64,000 nt of DNA, taken from positions 311,257,235-311,321,234 of the forward strand of contig NC_081405.1 of the NCBI RefSeq assembly GCF_030272615.1, read 5' to 3'. The stretch comes from Cryptomeria japonica. Lineage: Eukaryota > Streptophyta > Pinopsida > Cupressales > Cupressaceae. Below, one piece after another: positions 44,672 to 56,357 of this stretch (the first letter of the stretch is position 1; each line of letters opens with the position of its first letter). The notes below the pieces were generated by a model that saw nothing but the letters and a program-made list of their open reading frames with translations, was not told the DNA's origin and made no database searches. Both the position numbers and the translations under genes were made by a program.

Positions 44672-46728
44672 TAGAAAACTACTTTTTCGACCTCAGAATC
44701 ATTCTTTTTATCCTACAGGTTTTGTTCGTACAGTCTCTGCAAAATATCATACGAGCAGTTTCACTGCATCGTACGACATTATATTGAAACCTTTAGTTTA
44801 TTGTACGACATAATATTATATCCTATAAATTATTGTACGAATCATAATATGGACTCGTACGACATATTGCTTCTGTTATCTTTTGTCGTTCTTTATTGAT
44901 TTCTGACTCGTATGATAAAATTTTTTTATCGTTCCATTTTATGAGAATTGTCGTACGATTATGTTCTCTATTAGATTAAAAGAAAGTTTCACTTTTCAGG
45001 GGTTTTTTCCTTGAATTAAATTTTGATTATATTGACGCTAAACCCTGAATTGTCTTTTGTCTGCCTAGTATTTTCACAGCCTGACCAGTTTCTTGCAGGA
45101 CGCTTGTGAAAGAATTTATCAATCAAACATACGCCTGTCAAAGAATAAAAACAACATGACTACTGATGCGTTGTTTTTGCAGGTTGCCTAAAGAGAAATC
45201 AATCAAACATCATGTATTCTTTAATTTTTTAGGCACCTAACTTTCTATCTGGGTAATGAACAAATCTGTCTTTTGTGTTTTTTTTGGAAAATTCTGAGAG
45301 CTAGGATAGTATGCTCTTGTCTTTCTAAGACAATCAGAAATCTAGACCCTTGAGGCTTTTTCTTTGTTTGAGATTTGTACATCTTTAGTAGGCCTGCCCT
45401 CCCGAGGGGTTGAAAAACTCTTAAAGCCATTACGACCGGTGACGGGAATGACCTAAGTGGGAATGGCTAAATGCCAAGTACTCCAACCCACTATAAAATA
45501 AACGCGATTTGATGAAAATCAAGTCAACGACAGTGCTCGGGAATAGCTCTCCTCAGTACCTTTGGGTATATTGAACCTTGGTTTTGAAGGCCGGGAGACC
45601 TCTTAATTGAGTTTATACCTCGACGCGCTAAACGAAACTCTTACTAGATCCAATTAAATATAGAAGCTACCTGATTCACCTTTGAAAGGTTGATAATCTT
45701 TGTGCAAGAGAGATAGTAACTCTCCCAAGACACTTGCTATATCGTGCCCCCATTAGTGTTTGGATTCGGCAAATATGACATTGAGAATCCATTGCGTGAG
45801 ACTCAACGATCGTATTCTAATTAGCTATTGGGTGTGTACCTAAGTCAACAAGAAAAGTTTTTCTTCTCTAAGCCAACTTCCATAGGGTTTGCATGCTGTG
45901 ATTAATGTTACTATTCATACTGCGTGTTTTCTGTGTTTTCATCCCTCAAACTAAAACTGGAGAAAACAAATCAACAAACTCAGTGATCAAAACTTTGTCC
46001 ATGTCACAAACTAGTCTATCCTGGTCAAAAATCAGTCCATCTCAGAATTGGTCATACTCAGTTGTCATACCCAGCCATTGAAAAACTCAGAATTTTTATC
46101 TCTATCCTGTTAACAGTCGTACGAGTCTGGTAAATTGTCATCTTGCACCATATCCTATTTCGTACGAGTCTACTAAATTGTCATACAAAGCTCAATTCTT
46201 TGTAGTACGAAAACTAGCAGTCTGTCATTTCAAGCTAAATCCCATGTTGTACGAAACATAACCGCTCATAATTATTTGTCGTTCGGGACCTACCCATTTG
46301 TCGTACGATACTAGGCAGCAACTTGTACGAAATAGAACTATCATAGTCCTGAACTTGTTATACTGTAGTATGGTTTCATAAATTCTATCATATGGGTCTC
46401 TGATTTTGCCAGTCCAGAATAGTCAAACCTGTCAAAAACAATCTACAACGAGCCTAAAATTGGTTATCATCCTCCTGAGCATAAACAATCTTGATAGTGT
46501 ACCTTTGTTGTTGCGTTGCACGATTTTGTTGATCATCTTTAAGCTAGTTCAAACAAATATCTTATCAAACCTAAGTTAACTTAGATAACGTCTTACATAG
46601 GATAGATCATTCTTGAAACCAGACCAGATCTTAGTTACTTCTCTCAATCACTACGTTAAATGAACTACTAGCTACAATTTGATCTTGACTTCTGCAACAC
46701 ATCTAGCTCTTGGTCCTGTCGATTGTAA
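44672..46728 (+). other. Long untranslated leader of J with GTACGA repeats
   Basis: About 2 kb without a coding frame. The words GTACGA or TCGTACGA occur repeatedly in two clusters (44750-44960 and 46115-46330). A GC-richer block at 45400-45800 lies between them. Long leaders are common in Tat elements. Confidence 0.6.
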
Positions 46729-49077
46729 ATGCCTGTTCAAACCAAAAGCTCTTCTATTTTTTTTGACAAAAGTAAGAATCTCATGGATACCTTAGCTCCA
46801 ATTCCCATGGCTACCTTTGCTCAAATATTTCAAGATATTAAGAAAGAAATATATGACATGGAAATCCAACAAAATAAATCAATGACTCCATTTGAAAAAC
46901 AAATGCATGATATCAAGAGTGAGAAACTTCAAGGAATGCTAAAACAATTATATGGTTTGACAAGCAAATACCAACAAATAATTGACAATCAAAGACCAAA
47001 TCTCAAACAAGCTCACAAGGTAGCTTCACCAAGACATAAAGACATTTCCTCCAAATACTCCCTAGATAGACAGTTTACACCTTTGGGGCAATCTATTGAG
47101 TCATCTTTGGAAGAGCTTCTTAAGAACAATCTTATCATATTACCTAAAAAGACCAAATGGGGATGGGAGTTTTTGAGTAAGTATTGTGCATGTCATAGAC
47201 AAAATGAACATAAGACTTCACATTGCATAGAATTAAAATATAAGATTCAAGATCTCATTGATAATGGTGTCATTGAAATTGAAGATCCTAATGACTCACC
47301 TAAAGAAAAAGAAGGAACTATTTCTAAGCATGATCAAAATCCTGAACCTATGTCTAGCAAGGCTCCATATGTGGCCTCCATCTCTTCCATAATGCCTCCA
47401 TCTCCTAAAAATTCTCAGCAACGATCCATACCATCTCCTTCAAACAATGAAGCTTCTCATATTGACCCTCAAGGGCTATCTCTTATGGAAATCCAAGTTA
47501 ATGCCAATATTGATACAAGTTCCTCTAAAGATTTAAAAATCCCAGATCCTATGCCATCATGCACTCCAATTGCAAATATACCCACTCTAGAGAGTCCCAC
47601 TCAAAATGTTTCCCCATCATGCCAAAATATGAAGACCTTCCAAGAATCCCCTACGCCTATGCAAAATCCTATCCCTTCCTTAGAAGCGACTCCATGTCAA
47701 GAGGATAATCTGAAAAATGAAGAAACAAGTCCTATCATAAATCAAGATCAAGACACCAAAACTCTCCAATCCCATCCAATGATTGAAAAAGATCCTATAT
47801 CCCTAGAATCCCATGATGATCCCCTTATACCTTTCCATTTCTTCCAAGATGACCCCCTTCCATCTCAAGAACAAAGCATCCTTCCAAATCCCATTCCTAA
47901 TCCACTCCTAAGCAAGATCATGATGCCTCTTACACCTTTTCAAACAATCCTATTCAAAATGAAGAGTCAAACACCCTATCCAATGGTCCTCTTCCATGTC
48001 AAGATCAAAGTATCCCTTCATCTCCTTGTCATAATCCTTCATATTCACCTCAAGGATCCATCATGCCTACAAATACCTCTCATGATCTCATCATACCTTG
48101 CAAGCCACCTCCACCTCAAAATGGACTTGCCTCTAGCATCAAAAGTAAGAAGAAACCCTTTGTTAAAAAGATCTTTCAAAGCATGCATTATCAAAGAAAA
48201 GGGTTAGACATTCATGAACATGGTATATTAGAACACCTTGCTATAAAAGAAAATCTTGATTATAATGGCTACATTTCACTCTCAAGATGTTGGTATCTCT
48301 CATAAATCCTATATTTCTCCAGTTAAATCCAAATACACGCTTTCCCCATCATCGATTCCATCCATTCTAGGTCCCTATATCCCTCCATCCCTTATGCGGG
48401 ATCAACAAAGGCACACATCTTCGAGTACCTTCCATCCATTTAAAAGACCTGCATATCATTCCTATCTATCCACACATCTCCCTCCAAGCAATTTGGATGC
48501 CAAGCATAAAATTCATAAGTCAAGCAATCCACATGTATTGAAGGATCAACATGTCCCATCTAATCGACATGTCAAAACAAACCAACATATGATCCAAAAA
48601 GAAAAAGAAAAATACAAAATGACACAAAGGCCCACAAAGAAAGAAGAAAATCAAAAATTTATATGGGTTCCTAAGGCACTTGTACAAGCAATGCACTCTA
48701 AGGAACTACAAAATCATGAAAAATCAAAAACCATGTGGATCCCTAAGCGGCTAATTGAAGCACAAAAGTCTAAAGAAAAATAAAAATTGGCATCCAAAAT
48801 TGTTGTTCCTTCATCCAAACCTTCGGATTCTATTCCTCCATCACCTCCTTCATCCATTTTGGGTTCTTATGCCCCAAAATCCATAACCTTTCCTCCATCC
48901 AAATCTCAAAATCTGATATTCACTTCTCCTCCATATGTCCACTATCCTTCAAGGCGTGTGCCAATATTGATCTTTCCAGCATTTCCATCTAGCCATACAC
49001 AATTCTTTCAACATCCCATCCATTATCCAACACCTCTTTTTCACCCTTCCATCCCTCTTATCCAATCCTTTGCATAA
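46729..49077 (+). pseudogene. J sense ORF: Tat Gag C-terminal/knuckle region plus Pro/Ser-rich tail
   Basis: 492 codons open (46729-48207). The true frame seems to shift near 47920 and back near 48260, then run to 49077 with one stop at 48781, giving about 780 residues. FTPLGQSIESSLEELLKNNL (about residues 115-135) and CACHRQNEHKTSHC followed by KYKIQDLIDNGVI (about 155-185) are hallmarks of the Tat-lineage Gag/pol border. The capsid domain expected before them is absent. The rest is rich in Pro, Ser and Gln. KFIWVPKALVQAM and KTMWIPKRLIEAQ form a repeated motif near 48655-48770. No pol follows. Confidence 0.72.
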
Positions 49078-51600
49078 ATCCTTGCGCTAGTTTCATTTCA
49101 TTACCCTACCAACATCTTTGAGCATACCTTAATAGCCATGGTCTATTGCAACTCATATTCTAAGGGTACCATCCAAAGCAACGAGACATTGGGGTCCTTC
49201 TTCCATCCCCTATCATGCCTCCATTATCTTCCAAAAGAAAAAAAAAATGATGAAAAAAAAAAATCAAAAAAAAAATAAAGAGAAATAATTTCATCCATGA
49301 GTGAAAACCACTTCTTGTGGCGCCTTGGGCAAGTACCATGATGAAAACCTGGAAAAAGGGCATCATGTGTAATCCATTATCCTTTTTTACTTTACACTGG
49401 GGGAAAGTTCCATCTATTAGCCTTCATCCTCCATTATCCCTCATTTGCTCTATCTACATTCATATCCCTTTTCCACCTTTGATCTTGACAAAGTTAAGGA
49501 TCTTTTAAGGCTTCATGTGTCCTATCTATTACACTTGATCTAGACCCTTTAGCTCCTCTCCATTGCTCACTTACATCCTTCATTACTCCTTTTTGATCTT
49601 GCTTATCATATCTACCTCCTATCCAAATCTATCCCTTTATCTTGATCAACACTATGGACAAAATGCATAAACATGCTTTCCACAAACCTCTTGACATGGC
49701 CACTTCTTTGGACCATATGGCTTCGTTACGCTATATCCTTTCTTTACATCACTAAAATCCTTTCTTTACATTGCTGAAATCCTTGGTTTACATTGCTATA
49801 TCTGGACCCTGTGCTTGGATTAACGTTGTGAGATAGTCCTTGAAAGAATCCACCATCATTCGCTTATCCATTCATGAACTCAAAATCCATTTTGCCTTGC
49901 TAGACACTAGGGGAAAACATTAAAAAATTCTAAAAAACATAAAATGTCCTGAACAAACTCCTAAAAAAATCATCAAAAGTCCTAAAAAAAATCCTAAAAT
50001 ATTTTGAAGATATCCTAAAAATCAGAAAAAAGTCGTGAAGAAATTCAAAAAAAAAAAAGAAAAAAAGTAAAAAAAAAAAAAAGAGAGAAAATGCCCTAGT
50101 GAAAACCTGGTAAACAGGCACCTTGGTAAAAAAAAAAAGAGGGAATCTCTGCCAAGCAGGTGAAAACCTGGCAAACGGGCGCCTCTTGTACTCAAGCGCT
50201 CCATCTATCAATGCAACGTTGGCATTCCAGCTTTCATGCATCTTTTCTTTCACTTGTACATATTTTAGTCACTTTTGTGACATCCTAGTTCTTTTAAAAC
50301 CCTTATGGCTTGAAAGAAATTAATGTCCTAGTCTTAGGTAATCAACAAAAGCACATTACATATCCTAAGCAGTGTCAAACAAGTCAACCTTACGTCAGTG
50401 AAACCTGGTCATCCACTCCAAGTCAGTCACCTGTCTCTTGACTACTGAAGAGTTTTATCACTGAGTTAACAAGCAAAACAACATATCGGAAAACAATCAC
50501 TAAACAATTTGAGCTATGTAGGAAAAATTGCTTTGTGTGCTGTCTTTTATTGGTTTTCAATTATTATCCCTTTGAGTAATTCGAGGAAGTCTATCTTGAC
50601 TAAGAGGAGCAAGGATTGGGGGCATAATATTTTCTTGTTTTTTGCTTGTAGGAATGACCCCAATGATCTGAAAACATCTAAATTAGCCGGGTGTCTGTGA
50701 TAAGAGCCTTCACATCAAGGTGAAATCCCCTCACATACCTTGACTCCGCTTATTTGAATGCTACAGGGAGGTTCCATATCATTTCTTTGTTTGGTTTGAG
50801 GGAATTTCTTTATTGTGCAGTCCGGGTCCATGCATAATCTGTCCAAGGATGTGAACGAAAAAAAAAGGTCATTGCGGACAAGATAATTAATATTGCACAT
50901 GAAAAGAAAGGAACTCTAATTTGCCTGCTATGTTTGTAAAATGCTCAATGATGACAATTAAGCTTTTCAAAATCCAATGACTAGGTTTAGGTTGCATCAA
51001 GTTTTGCATCTCATCTGACATTTCATTCTGCATCTCGTGAATTTAGCGTGATTTCGGTATGGTAACACTAATATCTGTATCTTCTGAATGAGAGTTGGAA
51101 GCATCATCATTTCTTCACTAAGTGGTCTCTTTTCATCATTTCTCTGATTGAGTACTTGTGTTTTTGAGATATTAGCTACATACATAAGCATCTTATATAG
51201 ATTCATACATTTCATTATTACTCATTTGCATTCATCTTATTGCATAGAAAAATGAAAAGAAAAATTACATTACTCATTCTAGTCTCTCATTCTCATTCAT
51301 TTATTTGCATATGAAAAGAAATAAAAAATAGACATTCATATTCCATTTGCATTCATACATTCATGCTGAAAAGGAATGCATACATATAGAATAAAGCATA
51401 TAAAAGACATCTCATAAGCGAATCAACACAAGTATGATGAAGTCAAATCGGATCTCGTATATATATCATGTCACGTCTGAAGGTACAAAATGATGTCAAA
51501 TGACACATACAAACTCCCATCGGAGAAAGAATCATATAGGCTACAAAAAATGGGCGTGTCTACAAAAAATATTTGAGCTACAAAAAGAAATAATCCATCT
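49078..51600. other. J spacer between the sense ORF and the antisense ORF
   Basis: No supported gene. It holds long A-runs (49235-49290, 49970-50140), several copies of a TGAAAACCTGG motif followed by a GGCGCC-like word (49341, 50100, 50160), and AT-rich sequence at 51150-51420. Minor open frames are chance. Confidence 0.55.
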
Positions 51601-53450
51601 AGCACCCTCTCCCTCATCGCCTGGTGGAGGAGGAGGAGCCTGATGCCCAGGATCCTGATGAGGTGCCCGAGCTCCCTCTGATCCTATCGTATAGCGTGAG
51701 TAGGGTATCACTTGCTATGCAACAAGAACTGCGACAATATATGCTGCCACATAGTAGGCTGCCCTACTACTCTGGAGAAGGACCTCCTGTCGTAAAGCCT
51801 CTATCTCTGCTCCTGACTCTGCCCTCAATGATGCGATCTGGTGATCATGCTCGACCCTCACCTCGACAAGTTGTCGGTCTTACTCTGCTAGCTGAGTCTA
51901 AGCCACTATCAACTATGACTGCATCTCTTCAAGACGTGCTCTCATCGACTGCCTTGCATCAGTCCCCTGCTCTCTCGTAGGCTCTCCACCCCCATCTCCA
52001 CCTGCGGCTCCACCTGCGGCTCCACTTGCGGCTCCACCTTGCTCATCTCATCACTACCAGACCTATCTAAGAGATGCTTGCTCCTCCTCAGTCCCACCCA
52101 ATCTCACTCCTACATGCCTTAGGGATCCTCTCTCACCCCTCTGCTATCTAACATTAGCTGGCACCCTGCTGCTGCTAGCACTAGGATCATCACCACTCCA
52201 TCGTGGAGCCTCAGCTCTCTGTGCCTGTCCTTGCCTATTGTCCTGTCCCTGTCCCTGTCCCTGTACCAGTGCAGGAACATCATCCTCAGCATCCTTAATA
52301 TGAGGAGCCTGCTCTGCTGGATCTATGAATCGAGGGAACAAATGCTGCTAAAACCAATCTCTATACTAGGGCAATACCCCTGCATCCGCCACATCATCCA
52401 TATAATCCTACCTCAGGTGATGCAAACTAGTCAGCTCCTGCATCACCAAAGCATAGGACAACCATGGAGACCATCCCTGTCTCTCCTCATCTATGTAATG
52501 TGCATAAGATGTGTACTCCTGCGAGATCCCCTGAGGCCGGCCATACTGCCTCATCACTCGAGAAATGATGAATCACTCCACAATGGTCTGTGATCTCTTG
52601 ATAAGAGGGTGCATAATAAAAAAGTCCCTGTGAACCATCCTCCAGTCATCCCACGGCTCCAAGCCTCTATACGTTCTCCATACAATGACTATCAGGTCAT
52701 CTAGCTGTCGTCTCCAAAAATATGTCTTGCCCGGATGGGGCTGCGTAATGTATCTGGCATACCTGTATATAATTGGCTACCCAGGATCTCTACTGTCATC
52801 TACTATGGGCTAACAAATGGGAAGGTGCTCCCAAGCCCACACCTGCAAAATATATACACCAGCGGCCATGCTTCACCCATCTCTATACACAATCTCATGC
52901 ATCTCTCGATACATGTGGGCGAATAAACATGAACCCCAGCCAAGTCTCTGAGGGGTCTTTATCAATCTCTCTAGAATCTGACCCCATTCGCACTAGAAGC
53001 CCTGCTGCCCTTTGTCTGGCATCAGAAAACAACCTATGAACCCTGCTAGGACACATGCGAAAGGATAGTCCTCACTATACCTGCTCATCAGTATGTCCCA
53101 ACTAATGGAATGAGTCAAAATGTCAGGATCATTGAAGACATGCTTCACTACCTGTAATCCTGGAAGGTGCCCTGCATCATAATCCACCTTATCCCCAGCA
53201 AAAGGGATACAAAGGATCCTATATACATCCTCAGGAGTGATAGTCAACTCCCCCACTGGTAGATGAAACGTGTTCTGCTCTGAATGAAAATGCTCAACCA
53301 ATACCATGAGCATTCCGTGATTCACACGGATATCAGGTAATCTCAATAAATGAGTCAAGCCACACAAGTCAATATGAGCCTACTCAACCTCAGATAAATG
53401 TCGAACTAATGTCATAATAGGAGGATAAACACATCTAAACAACACAGGAG
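51601..53450 (-). pseudogene. J antisense ORF with plant mobile domain (PMD)
   Basis: Read on the strand opposite to J's own genes. The open core (53367-52993) contains NTFHLPVGELTITPEDVYRI, the typical PMD N-terminal motif. Downstream with stops come GWGSCLFAHMYREMHEI and AGVYILQVWAWEHLP (about 52830-52940), the PMD WAWE block. A Gln/Gly-rich stretch follows (about 52220-52270), then an Ala/Gly linker made by 15-base repeats (about 52000-52040), then a coiled coil (DARQSMRARLEEMQS and on, about 51760-51960). PMD proteins include host MAIN/MAIL1 and ORFs captured by transposons. Antisense PMD ORFs are known in Tat-lineage gypsy elements. Function in the element is unknown. Confidence 0.78.
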
Positions 53451-54420
53451 GTAATCAAACTTGCAAAAACCCAACAATGAAGCATCAGAAAACATTCCAC
53501 ATGAGCCTACAAGAGAAGTAAAACATTACGTAAATCCAACTAAGTCACATGCAAAATCAACATTTCATGTTTGGACCTTCAAAAATGCTCACTGTCTCCC
53601 GAATGACAAAACACAGAGAGACAAAATCTCGTACAAGCCAGGATTAGCTCCTGCACGACAAAACAACCCCAAACGACATCCTATTGGCTCTCGCATGACA
53701 AAATGGTCTTTTAACAGACCTGTCATACGATACGAGGGTGCATCCCGAACGACAATTCTAATGACCCTAAGAGACAAAAGAAATTTTACCAGTTACTCAT
53801 ACAAGATAGGATCCTATCTCACACGATAAAACGTGAAACCTGGCCCCACACATGCAAAAAACTTGCAAAATGAACAAAAAAATTCAAAATTGAAAGCATA
53901 AAGAGGCTTAAGATCGATCACTTACCACTGCCTCATAGTTTTGGGGTCAATTATGTCTTCTCTAGTGCTCAAATCGATGCTGATGAGTAGGGACCACCAT
54001 TTTCTTCGTAGAAGGCCTTTTGAATTTTCAAACTTGGAGGGTTAAAATGATTTGACAATGACACTTTCGTCCCATATATAGCCAAAAACCTAATTTTTCA
54101 ACTTGCTCTGATGGACATGAAAAATTGTACCCTTAGCTAATTTGACCGTTCTGATACCATTTTCAGGATCGAAATCGAAATTCAAGATCATTTTGCTAGT
54201 CAATTTCACAATTTGGACCACTTAGCGCTTTTCATCAAATCCTCTTTCTTTAACTTTGTGCTCAATTTCAACATTGAATCTCAATTTAATTTCTACAAAT
54301 CAACTTTGCACTCAATTTCAACACAAAATTTTCAAAAATTCCTCTGAACCAATTTGTGCTCAAAATAAATTATCATCATTCAAAATTTCCTATCATCATG
54401 TACCCTCGCTATCTTTTGAT
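53451..54420. other. J region upstream of the antisense ORF
   Basis: It should contain the promoter and leader of the antisense ORF. Decayed GTACGA/ACGACA words recur at 53600-53830 (CTCGTACAAG, CATACGATACGAG). Nothing else is recognised. Confidence 0.45.
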
Positions 54421-55140
54421 TTCTCTCCCAAGGGGGCATACTCATGACCTTATGACCTCACATCTTCAATGTCGAGAAAATTTTCAAATCTTCATCGAAA
54501 GTCGAGCAAAAAAATATTTTTCAACTAAAGAAAATCAATCAAATAAGACCTCATTGCTAGGGGCATCTCAAATTCATCGCTTTATATCAAGTTGAGATTT
54601 CTTAATCATCGGAATCGAATCAATCGCTAGGGGCATATCAGTTTCATTGCTTCATATCAAGCTGATCTTTGTCTTTTATCTGAATCAATCTCTTAACATT
54701 AATCAGTTTCATCGCTTTTCATCAAGTTGATTATTCGTTTAAACTCAATCAAGGGTTTAAAGAGTATCTTTGATCACACTCAATCTAAGCAGGTGTTCAG
54801 TATTCGTCGCTTTGGATCAAGCTGGATAGTTTATCTTCGCTCATCGTATCTTGATCAATCAAGTTCAAGATCAATTTTTATCATCACTCACTGTGTCTAG
54901 ATTAGTAAGATCCGCTTCTTGATCAATCAAGTTCAAGTTTTGTATCTTTTGTTTTCTATCGTTCCTAAGTTCAATCAAGTTTGGGATCAGTATCACTTTA
55001 ATCTGACTTCATTTAGCTTTGTTGCTTTGAATCAAGCTAAACACCTCACTTTTATCTAGTTCGTGATCAATCAAGTTCAGAACTGGTATCTCCTAGACAT
55101 CAAATTTTCTTTGAACCAATGTGCTTCTTGCACATTAATT
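54421..55140. repeat. Degenerate repeats in the J 3' region
   Basis: Repeated TTCATCGCTT...CATCAAGTTGA and GATCAATCAAGTTCAAG words with irregular spacing. Copies lie near 54570, 54630, 54700, 54790, 54860, 54930, 55010 and 55070. Tandem-like 3' repeats before the LTR are common in Tat elements. Confidence 0.6.
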
Positions 55141-55154
55141 CAAAGAGGGGCAAA
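55141..55154 (+). other. Polypurine tract of J
   Basis: CAAAGAGGGGCAAA directly before the 3' LTR, fixing J on the + strand. Confidence 0.82.
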
Positions 55155-56256
55155 TGTAATGCCCTAAAAATGGTCATCTAAACCATTAGCCCCTAATCTC
55201 GACAACATCACCAAGGTCCTAATCAAAGGCAATCAAATCAATCTTGAGCACATTATTAATTCTTTAATCATCAAATATCACATGGCAAAATTAATCAACC
55301 AATATTAATTAAATATTTATTTAATTAATTGATCATTCCAAGTAAATCATTTAAAACAATTATCTTATTTATTTTATCAAATATCCTAGCATATTTAATT
55401 AAATAAATCATTTTTTCATTAAATCATCAAAAAGAGGAATTAATTTGAAAATAAATCAATTTGCCACAAATCTTCAAAAAAGGAAACAAATCAAGAAAGA
55501 GGAAGTAAAAATTATGAGCACAAATCTTCAAAAAATGAATTAATTGACAAAAAAGAATTAAAAATTGAGAAAAGAAATCAATTGGAGATAATCTTGAAAA
55601 AACAAATTAAAAATTGATAAATAATCTCAAAGAAAGCAATTAAAACAATTAAATATTAAAATTGAATGAAATAGAGAATAAATCAGTTTTTTCCTGATTT
55701 TATCTTAATTTTAGTTCAATTTCCTTTAAAACTGAGAAAAGCATCCAATCACATCAATTCACCTGGATTGTGCTTCCTCTTGGAAAATATTGACCACTCA
55801 TCATCATTTGATCTCAGCCTTTGGTTTCTTTCTGAATTTTCTATAAATTCAAGCTCTCATCTCTCATTCAAAAATCCTGGAGAATGTATTGTTAGTATGC
55901 TATTTTTGCTCTAGGTTCATTGATAATGTGGATTTAGATATTCACATATTAAGTTATTGCATACATATTTAGATCATTTATCTCATTTATTGCTTAAATC
56001 ATGTTAGATTGATCTTGCATTCATTTAGCTCAATCTTATGCTTATATAGATTAAATCCTTCGTTTAGCTGTTGTCTAGTCATTGGATAGCTTATACAAAT
56101 CTGAGAGCAATCTAAACTCGCATCTACTAGAGGGAAATAAGCTGACTTGCAATGGATTTTATTTTATCGCTTTTGATTAACTAACCAATGCAAATAATGG
56201 TTTATTGAAGTGTTGTGTATTCAGATACAGATACATGTCCACTTTTCACACACACA
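55155..56256 (+). repeat. 3' LTR of J
   Basis: It begins TGTAATGCCCTAAAAATGG and ends TTCACACACACA. It is the partner of 43550-44650, with few substitutions and one base more. Confidence 0.9.
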
Positions 56257-56357
56257 TTGGTACATATGATCTCTAAGTAATTGGATTTTTCTTTTTTCTA
56301 CTACTCCCCCTTTGACATCAATGACAAAGGCTATCAAAATGTCAGCTGAGTGCAGTT

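Larger units (their letters stand above)
43550..56256 (+). mobile_element. Element J: Tat-like Ty3/gypsy derivative without pol, with an antisense PMD ORF
   Basis: 12.7 kb between two LTRs of 1,101 and 1,102 bases. It has a primer site of Tat/Athila style, a sense ORF with a Tat-type knuckle region, an antisense ORF with a plant mobile domain, 3' degenerate repeats and a polypurine tract. No protease, RT, RNase H or integrase motif is found. Flanks CTGGT (43545-43549) and TTGGT (56257-56261) match at four of five bases. The near-equal, highly similar LTRs suggest it is one of the younger insertions. Confidence 0.85.

Noticed and set aside
46729-48207. 492-codon open frame as a host gene
   Set aside because: It lies between the paired LTRs of J, contains Tat-type Gag border motifs and is followed by frameshifted remains of the same product.
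49235-49290. Poly-A tail of a LINE or processed gene
   Set aside because: Several A-runs occur in the J spacer without a matching upstream coding end or target duplication.
52993-53367. Plant mobile domain frame as a host MAIN/MAIL gene
   Set aside because: It is inside J, has stops on both sides in the same product, and antisense PMD ORFs are known in related elements.
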